NCBI GenBank assembly: GCA_031363915.1
Contig: JANLVI010000001.1
Location: forward strand, 52,031-116,030
Direction of reading: 5' to 3'
DNA: 64,000 nt
Source: JANLVI01 sp031363915
Lineage (GTDB): Bacteria; Vulcanimicrobiota; Vulcanimicrobiia; Vulcanimicrobiales; Vulcanimicrobiaceae
Shown: positions 26,019 through 33,832 of the stretch, piece after piece
How the letters are laid out: each line of letters opens with the position of its first letter
How positions within the stretch are numbered: position 1 is the stretch's first letter
Program-made: the position numbers and the translations under genes
The notes under the pieces: model-generated
Told to the model about the DNA's origin: nothing
The model's input: the letters and a program-made list of their open reading frames with translations, nothing else
The model's database searches: none

Positions 26019-26045
26019 CTGGCAGTCCGATCTGCCGACTGCTAA
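26019..26045 (+). promoter_or_regulatory. CIRCE-like operator upstream of hrcA
   Basis: The left half CTGGCAGTC (26019-26027), a 9-base spacer and the right half GACTGCTAA (26037-26045) form the 9-9-9 layout of the CIRCE element (TTAGCACTC-N9-GAGTGCTAA). The right half differs at one position, the left at three; the inner C/G change is matched in both halves (GCAGTC / GACTGC), so symmetry is kept. It lies 7 bases before the hrcA ATG. Confidence 0.82.
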
Positions 26046-26052
26046 TACAACG

Positions 26053-27099
26053 ATGAACGACAAAATCGAGCTCGACAAGCGTAAGGCATTCATTCTGGCG
26101 ACCGTGGTGTACGAGTACATTGCCACGGCCGAACCGGTTGGATCGAACACGCTCACCCAGAAGTATAATCTCGGTGTCAGTTCGGCGACCATCCGCAACG
26201 AGATGGCGGAACTCGAGGCGCTCGGCTATTTGGTTCAGCCGCACACCTCGGCCGGCCGAGTCCCCTCCGATGCGGGCTACCGAACCTACGTCGATCAGCT
26301 CATGGCCCCCGAGTCGCTTGCCAATGACGAGACCCGGCGCATTCGCGACGAATTCCGCGAAGCCAGCCGTGAACTCGACGGCGTGATCGAGCAGACCTCG
26401 CGCTTGCTCTCGGGTCTCTCGCGCAACGTTGCCTTCGCGCTTGCCCCCGCCCGCGACACGCATATCTTCCGCCACATCCAGCTCATCTGGCTTGGCGAAC
26501 GTAGCGGGCTTGCGGTGATCGTGACGTCGATCGGCGTTGCATCGCAGATGTCGTTCGAGTGGACGAGCAGCGTGAGTGCCGACGATCTCACCCGGCTCTC
26601 GAATGCCCTCAACGCCGAACTCCACGGCAAAGTGATGGGCGATATCGATCGCGCGACGCTTGCATCCGTTGTGGCCGCTCAGCGGTTAGGCGACGATGTG
26701 CGCCTGGCGGTGGAATCCGCGTTCTACGGCGCGCGTCGAAGTGAAGAGACGGCGCTGGCAACAGCGGGCACGCAAAACTTGCTCGACCAACCCGAATTCC
26801 ATGACTTGCGCAAGTTGCGCTCGATCTTACGCATCATCGAGGAGCAGAAGACCCTGTACGATCTCATCGCCGACTCGATGAACACGGAGGCCGCGACCAT
26901 CAAGATCGGCCACGAACTCGGTTCCGACGAAATGGCCGAATGCAGCCTTGTCACCGTGCCGTATAAATTCGGCGACCGCGGGGTCGGCGTTCTCGCGATC
27001 CTCGGGCCGCGCCGGATGCCGTACGGCCGCCTAATGGCGCTCGCTACCGGAACCGCCGATTCACTCGGCGCCTATTTGGATAACGTCGAGATCCGCTGA
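26053..27099 (+). CDS. hrcA: Heat-inducible transcription repressor HrcA
   Basis: Repressor of heat-shock genes, 348 residues, full length. The N-terminal winged helix (about 5-85) includes YIATAEPVGSNTLTQKYNLG, SSATIRNEMAELEALGYL and the wing motif PHTSAGRVPSDAGYRTYVD. A GAF-like dimerisation/GroE-sensing region follows. It is first in the operon with dnaJ (TGATG overlap) and rsmE, behind a promoter and a CIRCE variant, so it should repress its own operon. grpE, dnaK and groEL are absent from this window. Confidence 0.95.
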   Translation: MNDKIELDKRKAFILATVVYEYIATAEPVGSNTLTQKYNLGVSSATIRNEMAELEALGYLVQPHTSAGRVPSDAGYRTYVDQLMAPESLANDETRRIRDEFREASRELDGVIEQTSRLLSGLSRNVAFALAPARDTHIFRHIQLIWLGERSGLAVIVTSIGVASQMSFEWTSSVSADDLTRLSNALNAELHGKVMGDIDRATLASVVAAQRLGDDVRLAVESAFYGARRSEETALATAGTQNLLDQPEFHDLRKLRSILRIIEEQKTLYDLIADSMNTEAATIKIGHELGSDEMAECSLVTVPYKFGDRGVGVLAILGPRRMPYGRLMALATGTADSLGAYLDNVEIR

Positions 27100-28241
27100 T
27101 GCCTACGGACTATTACGAGACCCTCGGCGTCGCTCGCGACGCGAGCGAGGCTGATATCAAGCGCGCCTACCGCGGTCTCGCGCGCGTCCACCATCCCGAC
27201 GTCGCTGCCGACAAAGTGACGGCCGAGAACACATTCAAAGAGATCAACGAAGCCTACGAAGTGCTCAGCGATCCCCAGAAGCGGTCGAACTACGACCGCT
27301 TCGGACACGCGGCGTCGAACGCCGGGGGCGGCGGATTTCAAGACTTCGGCGGATTCGGCGGAGGCGAAGGCTTCGGTGACATTTTCGACATGTTCTTCGG
27401 TGCGGCGCGCGGCGGTGCGGGAGCGCAGCAGCAGCAGCGGCGCAACGGTCCCGCGCGCGGCAGCGATCTGCGGTACGATCTGGAGATCACGCTCGCCGAG
27501 GCATTCACCGGAACGCAGCGCGAGATTTCGTTCAATCACCTGGCGTCGTGTGCGACGTGCAAAGGCAGCGGCGCCGAACCCGGCACGCTGATCTCGGCCT
27601 GCGATCGATGCGGCGGCTCGGGGGCGATGCGTCAGGTCCGCCAAACGCCGCTCGGCCAGTTCGTCACGCAGACCGCGTGTACGAAGTGCGGCGGCGACGG
27701 TCAGATGATTCCCACACCCTGCCACACGTGCGGCGGGCGCGGACGCACCGAGGCCGAGAAGACGATGACCGTCAAGATTCCCGCGGGCGTCGACGACGGC
27801 AGCCGCATTCGCATCACCGGCAGCGGTGAGGGCGGCATGCGCGGCGGCAAGGATGGCGATCTCTATATCTATTTGAGCGTCAAGCGCGACGCGCGTTTCC
27901 GCCGCGACGGGATGGATATCTACGTCGACGTGCCAATCGCGTTCACGCAAGCGGCGCTCGGCGGCGAAATTTCCGTACCATCGCTCGAAGGCGACCTGCC
28001 GCTTACGCTGTCGGCCGGCACCCAGACCGGCGCGACGTATCGTCTGCGCGGTCGCGGGATGCCGAGCGTGCGCGGAACGCAGCGCGGCGATGAACTCGTT
28101 ACGGTACACGTGCTCGTGCCGCAGAAACTCTCGCGTCGTGAGAAAGAACTGCTCGAAGAACTCGCGGCGCTCGGCGGCAGCCGCGTCGAGGATGAGAAGT
28201 CGTTCTTTGAGCGCGTCAAAGACGCGTTCAAGGCCGAATAG
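27099..28241 (+). CDS. dnaJ: Chaperone protein DnaJ (type I Hsp40)
   Basis: Co-chaperone that stimulates DnaK, 380 residues. The J domain occupies residues 4-70 with the HPD triad in VHHPDVAAD. A Gly/Phe-rich linker follows (about 72-105). Four intact zinc-finger repeats, CATCKGSG, CDRCGGSG, CTKCGGDG and CHTCGGRG, lie at about 148-215, and a C-terminal substrate-binding region follows. All features make it a complete type I DnaJ. It is coupled to hrcA by TGATG and is followed 3 bases after its stop by rsmE. Confidence 0.96.
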   Translation: MPTDYYETLGVARDASEADIKRAYRGLARVHHPDVAADKVTAENTFKEINEAYEVLSDPQKRSNYDRFGHAASNAGGGGFQDFGGFGGGEGFGDIFDMFFGAARGGAGAQQQQRRNGPARGSDLRYDLEITLAEAFTGTQREISFNHLASCATCKGSGAEPGTLISACDRCGGSGAMRQVRQTPLGQFVTQTACTKCGGDGQMIPTPCHTCGGRGRTEAEKTMTVKIPAGVDDGSRIRITGSGEGGMRGGKDGDLYIYLSVKRDARFRRDGMDIYVDVPIAFTQAALGGEISVPSLEGDLPLTLSAGTQTGATYRLRGRGMPSVRGTQRGDELVTVHVLVPQKLSRREKELLEELAALGGSRVEDEKSFFERVKDAFKAE

Positions 28242-28244
28242 CGG

Positions 28245-28979
28245 TTGCGCGACCGCTTCTTCGTTGAGGGAATTCACGCCGTTGGTGACGTGCTTGTGCT
28301 CGCCGATGATGACGCGCGCAAACTGGCGACGGTCTTACGGAAAGCGACGGGCGATCGCGTGCAGATCGTCGATTCGTCAGGCACGGCGTACGCGGCGACG
28401 CTTACGGTCGACAATCGTCGTGTCGATGCGAAGCTCGATGCGATCTTCGATCGCGGTCCGGTGGAATCGGAGCTCGCGATTACGATCGCGCAAGGCATTC
28501 CCAAAGGATCCAAAATGGATCTGATTGTCGAGAAATGCACGGAACTCGGCGCGGCGGCGTTCGTGCCGGTGCGAAGTTTCCGCGTCGTCGGCGAACGCAC
28601 CGGCGATCACAAGATCGAGCGCTGGCAACGCATTGCCAAATCCGCCGCGCAGCAATCCGGCCGGACGTCGATTCCCACGGTCGCGCCGATTGCATCGTGG
28701 GATCAGCTGATCGCAACGTTCGCGCAGTACGATCGTGTATATCTGCCGTGGGAACTCGCCGATCCGACGGAACTTCGCTCGTGGCTTCCGGCCGAGCTCG
28801 AGTCGGCAAAGCGCGTGATGTTCGTCATCGGCCCGGAAGGCGGTTTCTCAGCCGATGAAGTCGAGCGTGCGAGCCGGGTCGGCGCAAAACCGATTTCGCT
28901 CGGCCGGCGCATCATGCGCACGGAAACCGCTGCGCTTGCGATCCTTGCGTTCGTCGCGTACGCGCGCGGAGAAATGTAA
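28245..28979 (+). CDS. rsmE: 16S rRNA (uracil-1498-N3)-methyltransferase RsmE
   Basis: SPOUT-class methyltransferase that methylates U1498 of 16S rRNA using SAM; 244 residues. An N-terminal PUA-like domain (about 1-70) is followed by KGSKMDLIVEKCTELGA near residue 88 and the knot motifs FVIGPEGGFSADEVERA and ISLGRRIMRTETAALAIL. It starts with TTG at 28245, the first in-frame start after the dnaJ stop. hrcA-dnaJ-rsmE (often with prmA) order is common in bacteria. Confidence 0.93.
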   Translation: MRDRFFVEGIHAVGDVLVLADDDARKLATVLRKATGDRVQIVDSSGTAYAATLTVDNRRVDAKLDAIFDRGPVESELAITIAQGIPKGSKMDLIVEKCTELGAAAFVPVRSFRVVGERTGDHKIERWQRIAKSAAQQSGRTSIPTVAPIASWDQLIATFAQYDRVYLPWELADPTELRSWLPAELESAKRVMFVIGPEGGFSADEVERASRVGAKPISLGRRIMRTETAALAILAFVAYARGEM

Positions 28980-29068
28980 CCCACTCGAAGAGCGCTCTCG
29001 ACCCCAATACGCCGGACGCGGTTTGCGCCCGGTGTTTCGCGTTTCCAGCAGGAGTCGGCCTATTAAAG

Positions 29069-29087
29069 TGATATCACGTTGATATCA
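29069..29087. promoter_or_regulatory. Tandem palindromic operator upstream of the RHH gene
   Basis: The palindrome TGATATCA occurs twice, at 29069-29076 and 29080-29087, centre-to-centre 11 bases, so both sites lie on the same face of the helix. This is the usual layout for two ribbon-helix-helix dimers binding cooperatively. It lies 15 bases before the GTG of the RHH gene, which suggests autorepression. Confidence 0.66.
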
Positions 29088-29102
29088 TGAAAACGAGCTC
29101 CG

Positions 29103-29351
29103 GTGCCAACGGTCAGGTCCAGCGATGATCTGCGTGCTTTTGCCGCACGGCTCGAGCCCAAGCTCTATGAGGAGCTGAAAGTTCGGGCCGATCGGGAGCG
29201 CAAAAGCATGAATACGCTGCTCAACGAAGCGCTGGACGGACATTTTTACGAACTGCGCGGTGCAAAAGACTTGCTCGTGCGCATCTTGCGTGCGATCGCG
29301 GCCGACGAACCGGCGATTCGGCGAGCCCTCGATGAGTCGAACGCCACATGA
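29103..29351 (+). CDS. Ribbon-helix-helix (Arc/HicB-like) DNA-binding protein
   Basis: 82 residues. The segment AFAARLEPKLYEELKVRADR followed by KSMNTLLNEALDGHF fits a ribbon-helix-helix fold (one beta strand, two helices), as in Arc and in the DNA-binding part of HicB-type antitoxins. No toxin gene is adjacent: the next gene is not RelE-, HicA- or PIN-like. A role as stand-alone regulator of the following small gene and glycosyltransferase is therefore more likely than a toxin-antitoxin pair. Tandem TGATATCA sites precede it, and the stop overlaps the next ATG (ATGA). Confidence 0.72.
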   Translation: MPTVRSSDDLRAFAARLEPKLYEELKVRADRERKSMNTLLNEALDGHFYELRGAKDLLVRILRAIAADEPAIRRALDESNAT

Positions 29352-29677
29352 TTTCACGGGAAAGCAGCGCACGAGAGGCGTATTCGGTCCGGTCCATGCC
29401 ACGCACACTTGAGAATCTGACCCAAGGCACCGCCGTTCTCTGCGGGGAGACGCATGTCGGCGCCGTTCTTGCCGTCTACGCGGAGGGCGAAACGCGCTCG
29501 GCTGCGCTCATCGTTGTCGATTGGAGCGGACGCCCCGTTCCCGTGTCGCTGCCCGCAAACGAAGTGATGACGATCGACGAACGCGGCGTGGTGTTGATGA
29601 ACGCCGACCCCGCGTTCTACGCCTCGCTCGTCGACTTCGATGCATCGCGATTCCCAACGGTGCACAAGCTCACGTGA
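29348..29677 (+). CDS. Small protein of unknown function, possibly PRC-barrel-like
   Basis: 109 residues. The core (about 20-75) reads GTAVLCGETHVGAVLAVY, then ALIVVDWSGRPVPVSLPANEV, resembling a PRC-barrel-type beta domain, but this is only a fold-level impression. The ATG at 29348 overlaps the RHH stop (ATGA); an internal ATG at 29396 would also fit the conserved-looking part. Its stop overlaps the glycosyltransferase start (GTGA). Confidence 0.55.
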   Translation: MISRESSAREAYSVRSMPRTLENLTQGTAVLCGETHVGAVLAVYAEGETRSAALIVVDWSGRPVPVSLPANEVMTIDERGVVLMNADPAFYASLVDFDASRFPTVHKLT

Positions 29678-30378
29678 AATTCTCGCTCGTCGTTCCCACC
29701 TATAACGAAGCCGGCGGTATCGAACGGCTGATCACCACGCTCGACGAGATCTTCAAGAAGAACAATCTCGATGGCGAAATTATCGTCGTCGATGACAACT
29801 CTCCCGACGGCACCGGCGCGATCGTCGATCGGCTCGCCGAGTCGTATCCGGTGCGCTGTCTGCATCGACCGGGCAAGCTCGGTCTTTCCTCGGGCGTCAT
29901 CGACGGCTGGGCATTCGCGCGACCCGAGTCCGAAGCGGTCGGCGCGATGGATGCCGATTTCTCGCACGATGCCAACATCGTTCCGCGGATGGTCAAGGCG
30001 CTCGAGGACGGCTACGGCCTTGCGATCGGGTCGCGCTACGTTCCCGGCGGCGGCATCGAAAACTGGCCGCTGAAGCGCAAGATCACCTCGCTCGTCGCCA
30101 TCGCGCTTGCAAAGCCGCTCACACCGGTGCGCGATATTACTTCCGGTTTCTTCCTCATCAAGCGCGACGCGCTGACCGGCGTGGAGCTCGATCCGATCGG
30201 CTTCAAGATCGGTCTCGAAGTGATCGCGAAGGCGCACTACGGCCGCGTGATCGAGATTCCGTACGTTTTCACGGACCGGATCGTCGGTGAGTCGAAACTC
30301 AATCAAAAAGAGATCGTGAATTATCTCCGCCAGCTCGGACGCATCTATGCCCTGAAGTTCGCCGGGGGCAAACGCTAA
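29674..30378 (+). CDS. Family 2 glycosyltransferase (polyprenol-phosphate mannose synthase-like)
   Basis: GT-A fold transferase, 234 residues, the length of a soluble DPM1-like enzyme. The N-terminal LVVPTYNEAGGIERL is followed by the nucleotide-sugar motif IVVDDNSPDGTG near residue 45 and the metal-binding DADFSHD near 95. SRYVPGGGIENW matches the polyprenol monophosphomannose synthase subgroup. There is no C-terminal membrane extension. The GTG start overlaps the upstream stop, and the stop overlaps accD as TAATG. It probably charges a polyprenol carrier for envelope glycans. Confidence 0.87.
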   Translation: MKFSLVVPTYNEAGGIERLITTLDEIFKKNNLDGEIIVVDDNSPDGTGAIVDRLAESYPVRCLHRPGKLGLSSGVIDGWAFARPESEAVGAMDADFSHDANIVPRMVKALEDGYGLAIGSRYVPGGGIENWPLKRKITSLVAIALAKPLTPVRDITSGFFLIKRDALTGVELDPIGFKIGLEVIAKAHYGRVIEIPYVFTDRIVGESKLNQKEIVNYLRQLGRIYALKFAGGKR

Positions 30379-31253
30379 TGGCAATGCCCGAATGGCTGCG
30401 AATTCGCAAGAATCGCGACGTTACGACGCAGGACGCGGCGCTTTGGACGAAGTGTCCGAAGTGCGGTGAAATGCTGTACCGCAAAGATCTTGCTGCAAAT
30501 CAATTCGTGTGCTCGAAGTGCCAACACCATTTTCGGATGCACGCATTCGACCGCATCAGTATGCTCGTCGATAACGACTTCAACGAGATCGGCGCCGACA
30601 TCTCACCGCGCGATCCGCTCGGCTGGGTCGATAAAACGGCGTATCCGGCCAAACTCGAACGCGATCGTGAAAAATCGCATCTCACCGAAGGCGTCGTCTG
30701 CGGCTTCGGTGAGATCGGCGGCTTCCCGGTGGCGCTTGGCGTGATGGATTTCAACTTTCGCGGTGGTACGATGGGGACGGTCGTCGGCGAGCGTATCGCG
30801 CTGCTTTTCGAGCTCGCGCGCGACCGGCACGTGCCGTGCATCATCTTCACCGCCTCGGGCGGCGCACGGATGGAAGAAGGCATGCTCGCGCTCATGCAGA
30901 TGGCGAAAACGACGCTTGCGGTGCGCCGCTTTATCGAAGCCGGCAATTTTTATGTTGCGGTCCTCACCGATCCGACTACGGGAGGTGTGTCCGCATCGTT
31001 TGCGTTCCAGGCCAACATCATCGTCGCCGAAGCGCGCGCCGCAATCGGCTTCGCCGGCCGCCGCGTGATCGAACAGACCGTGCGCCAGAAGCTGCCCGAC
31101 AATTTTCAAACGGCTGAGTTCTTGCTCGAACGCGGCGCGATCGATCTCGTCGTCGAGCGCGGCGCCTTGCGCGATCAGCTCGTCCGCTTGCTGGACTACG
31201 GTTCGAACGCGAGCCTTGCCGCAAACGGCCGCTCGAACGGCGTGCACGCATGA
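30378..31253 (+). CDS. accD: Acetyl-CoA carboxylase carboxyltransferase subunit beta
   Basis: Beta subunit of the carboxyltransferase that makes malonyl-CoA for fatty-acid synthesis; 291 residues. The N-terminal zinc ribbon has CPKCGEM and CSKCQHH (about 28-52). The crotonase-like core shows NFRGGTMGTVVGERI, ASGGARMEEGMLALMQMAKT, DPTTGGVSASFA and AGRRVIEQTVRQKLPDNFQ. It overlaps accA by ATGA, giving equal translation of the two subunits of the alpha2beta2 complex. Confidence 0.95.
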   Translation: MAMPEWLRIRKNRDVTTQDAALWTKCPKCGEMLYRKDLAANQFVCSKCQHHFRMHAFDRISMLVDNDFNEIGADISPRDPLGWVDKTAYPAKLERDREKSHLTEGVVCGFGEIGGFPVALGVMDFNFRGGTMGTVVGERIALLFELARDRHVPCIIFTASGGARMEEGMLALMQMAKTTLAVRRFIEAGNFYVAVLTDPTTGGVSASFAFQANIIVAEARAAIGFAGRRVIEQTVRQKLPDNFQTAEFLLERGAIDLVVERGALRDQLVRLLDYGSNASLAANGRSNGVHA

Positions 31254-32230
31254 ACGTGATCGTCGAACGCGAGAAGTCGCTCGCGCAACTCGAAGAACGG
31301 ATCGCCGATCTGCGCAAACACGCGCAAGATCAGCCCGTCGATCTCTCGACCGAAATCTGCGCGCTCGAAGCTAAATACCAGCAGATTCTTCGAGAAATTT
31401 TCGGTTCGCTCACGCCGTGGCAGCGCGTAAATATGGCGCGCCATCCGAAACGCCCGATCGCGAGCGACTACATCGCCGCGCTCGATGCGTTCGACGAACT
31501 GCACGGCGACCGCCACTTCCGCGACGACCCCGCCGTCATTTGTGGTTTTGCGAAGCTGCGCGGGCGGCGCGTGATGATCATGGCCCAAGAAAAGGGCCGC
31601 GACGTCAAGGATAAAGTAAAGCGCAACTTCGGAATGGTCACACCGGAGGGGTACCGCAAGGTAACTCGCCTGGTAAAACTCGCCGAACATTTGAAGTTGC
31701 CCGTCGTGACGCTGATCGATACCTCGGGCGCCGATCCCGGCATCGCCTCCGAAGAACACGCGCAGTCCGAAGCCATCGCCATGGCGCTCTATGCATTCGC
31801 GCAAGCGCGCACGCCGGTCGTCGCGACGATCATCGGCGAAGGCGGCAGCGGCGGAGCGCTCGCGCTCGGCATCGCCGATCGCGTCATGATGCTCGAGAAC
31901 GCCACCTATTCCGTCGCCTCACCCGAGGGCTGTGCGGCGATTCTTTGGGGTGATGCCAGCAAAGCTGATGAAGCCGCAGAACGTCTCAAATTGACGAGCG
32001 CCGATTTGCTCGGATTCAAGATCGTCGACGAAATCATCCCAGAACCGCTCGGCGGCGCGCATCGCGATGCCGCGGGCGTGATCGCTCGCGTGTTCGACAC
32101 GGTCGATGGCGCAATCGCCAGACTCACCGCCTCGAGCAGCGAGGAGCTGATCGCTGCGCGGTACGAAAAATACCGGAGCATCGGCAGTTGGCAGCGCGAC
32201 CGCTCCGCATCGGTTGCCCAAGCGCCGTGA
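31250..32230 (+). CDS. accA: Acetyl-CoA carboxylase carboxyltransferase subunit alpha
   Basis: Alpha subunit partner of AccD, 326 residues. Characteristic pieces: RHPKRPIASDYI near residue 65, DELHGDRHFRDD, GFAKLRGRRVMIMAQEKG, MVTPEGYRKVTRLVKLAEH, DTSGADPGIASEE and IGEGGSGGALALGIADRV. An N-terminal coiled segment precedes the core. The ATG start overlaps the accD stop, and its stop overlaps the following small gene (GTGA). Confidence 0.95.
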   Translation: MNVIVEREKSLAQLEERIADLRKHAQDQPVDLSTEICALEAKYQQILREIFGSLTPWQRVNMARHPKRPIASDYIAALDAFDELHGDRHFRDDPAVICGFAKLRGRRVMIMAQEKGRDVKDKVKRNFGMVTPEGYRKVTRLVKLAEHLKLPVVTLIDTSGADPGIASEEHAQSEAIAMALYAFAQARTPVVATIIGEGGSGGALALGIADRVMMLENATYSVASPEGCAAILWGDASKADEAAERLKLTSADLLGFKIVDEIIPEPLGGAHRDAAGVIARVFDTVDGAIARLTASSSEELIAARYEKYRSIGSWQRDRSASVAQAP

Positions 32231-32532
32231 AACGCCACACCGGAGTCATTCGACTGATCGGTCGGATCGGTGCCCTCGGCATCGCCGGTGTGTTTCTCGC
32301 ACTCGTCACGCTGCAGTTCGCGCGAATTGCCGGCCAGAATATGGCGCTGGCTCACACGCTGCGCGACGTCGAAGGCGACGTCAAGGCGCTTGAAGTCAAG
32401 CGTCAGGCCCAGTTGCGCACGATCGCGCGCCTCGCCGACCCGTACGGCGCGGTTCCCGAAATCCACGAGCGCCTGCATTTGGTCGGCGATCGTGAAGCGA
32501 TCATCTACCTCAAGCGTAAGCATGCCCCCTGA
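32227..32532 (+). CDS. FtsB/DivIC-like single-pass membrane protein with coiled coil
   Basis: 101 residues from a GTG at 32227 inside the accA stop overlap. A basic start (VKRHTG) is followed by one membrane helix (about 15-38) and a helical segment (ALAHTLRDVEGDVKALEVKR) that could form a coiled coil. It ends with a loop (LADPYGAVPEIHERLHLVGD) and a basic tail. This layout resembles septum-formation initiators FtsB/DivIC/FtsL, but sequence alone does not prove it. Confidence 0.6.
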   Translation: MKRHTGVIRLIGRIGALGIAGVFLALVTLQFARIAGQNMALAHTLRDVEGDVKALEVKRQAQLRTIARLADPYGAVPEIHERLHLVGDREAIIYLKRKHAP

Positions 32533-32923
32533 ACGCGTTCGCGGCCGCGTCATCAACGTGCACGCGCTGGGCGCGACGGTGCGTCTGGATGACGGACGCC
32601 TTGCTGCGGTTCCGATTGGCGATGTCAATGCCAACCGGGCAGCGTATACACGCGCTGCGGGCGAGCGCGAACAAACCTTACCGTTCGATCTCATCGCCGA
32701 GGGTCGCTACCCGGCGGTCGTGCTGGCAAAAACGCGTGCGGACGAGCCGATCGTGCCATCGTCCGTCGTCCCGTCGCTCGTCAACGAGAGTTTTGAAGAT
32801 CAGATCACGGCTTACCTAAAGTCAACCGAAGCCTGGGCACCGCCCGATGAACCACAACCGTTCGAGCGCCACCTGACGCGGAAGAAGCGCCGCGCCAAAG
32901 TCTTCAAGACCGATCCGCCCTAA
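32522..32923 (+). CDS. Protein with a possible S1-like RNA-binding domain, unknown function
   Basis: 133 residues from the ATG at 32522, which lies 11 bases inside the preceding gene. The N-terminal half (RVRGRVINVHALGATVRLDD, then GRLAAVPIGDVN) has the strand pattern of an S1/OB fold. The C-terminal half is charged and ends in a basic tail (RKKRRAKVFKTDPP) that could contact nucleic acid. A fold-level reading only. Confidence 0.58.
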   Translation: MPPERVRGRVINVHALGATVRLDDGRLAAVPIGDVNANRAAYTRAAGEREQTLPFDLIAEGRYPAVVLAKTRADEPIVPSSVVPSLVNESFEDQITAYLKSTEAWAPPDEPQPFERHLTRKKRRAKVFKTDPP

Positions 32924-32959
32924 GGGGGCACTGCGGCAATCGAAGCGAAACGTTTTCAC

Positions 32960-33832
32960 GTGCCTGATGCGCGTGCCGAGCCCGTTAAAGTTCCCGGCAG
33001 CTTCGTCCGTATTCGAGGGACGTATTCGGCGTTGCGCACGGCCGAACAGCGTGTCGCCGATTTCATTCTCAAGCATCCGGACGACCTGATTTACCTCACC
33101 GTAACGGAACTGGCGGAGCGAACGAACACGAGCGAATCGACGGTCGTGCGTTTGTGCCAAAAAATCGGCTACAAGGGCTATCAAGAATTCAAGATTATAC
33201 TCGCGCGGGACTTGGTCGAGCCGACACACGAAATCTACGCGCAGATCGAGTCGGGCGATTCGCTCACGACGATCAAAAATAAAGTGTTTCAGGCCAACGC
33301 CCAAGCGCTGCGCGATACGATGGAAGTACTTGCCGATAGCGAACTCGAGGCTGCGGTTAAGGCGCTCGCACACGCGCGCCGCGTCGAAGTGTACGGGGTG
33401 GGCGGTAGCGCACCGCTGGCGCTCGATGCCTACCATAAATTCCTCAAACTCGGGATCGGTGCGGTCGCCCTCTCCGATGGCGACATGATGGCGATGTCTT
33501 CATCGCTGTTGCTAAAAGGCGACGTTGCGCTCGGGATCTCGCATACGGGCGCGAGCCGCGACGTGACCGACGCGCTCTCCAAAGCACAAGAAGCCGGTGC
33601 GGTGACGATCTGCATCACGCATCGCTCGACCTCGCCGATCACCAAAGTTGCCGACATCAAACTCTACACGGCCGCCAAACAAACGGCGTTCCGGAGCGAT
33701 GCGAGTTCAAGCCGCATCGCCCAGCTCACCATCATCGATACGCTGTACGTGGGAATCGCGCTGAGCGATTACGATCGCTCGCTTAAAATGATCGGTAAGA
33801 CCCGCGAGGCGACTGCGAGCAAACGGTATTAG
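32960..33832 (+). CDS. MurR/RpiR family transcriptional regulator (HTH plus SIS domain)
   Basis: 290 residues. The N-terminal RpiR-type helix-turn-helix (about 18-90) reads LRTAEQRVADFILKHPDDL, then TVTELAERTNTSESTVVRLC and KIGYKGYQEFK. The C-terminal SIS sugar-phosphate domain (about 125-270) includes RVEVYGVGGSAPLALDAYHK and LGISHTGASRDVTDALSKA. Members repress sugar-phosphate or amino-sugar catabolism; the ligand is not evident, and no sugar-metabolism gene adjoins. The GTG start is at 32960. The stop TAG abuts the Ppx-like gene. Confidence 0.9.
   Translation: MPDARAEPVKVPGSFVRIRGTYSALRTAEQRVADFILKHPDDLIYLTVTELAERTNTSESTVVRLCQKIGYKGYQEFKIILARDLVEPTHEIYAQIESGDSLTTIKNKVFQANAQALRDTMEVLADSELEAAVKALAHARRVEVYGVGGSAPLALDAYHKFLKLGIGAVALSDGDMMAMSSSLLLKGDVALGISHTGASRDVTDALSKAQEAGAVTICITHRSTSPITKVADIKLYTAAKQTAFRSDASSSRIAQLTIIDTLYVGIALSDYDRSLKMIGKTREATASKRY

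Noticed and set aside
29103..29677. Type II toxin-antitoxin pair
   Set aside because: The second gene has no RelE, HicA, PIN or MazF features, and the order gives only an antitoxin-like RHH protein.
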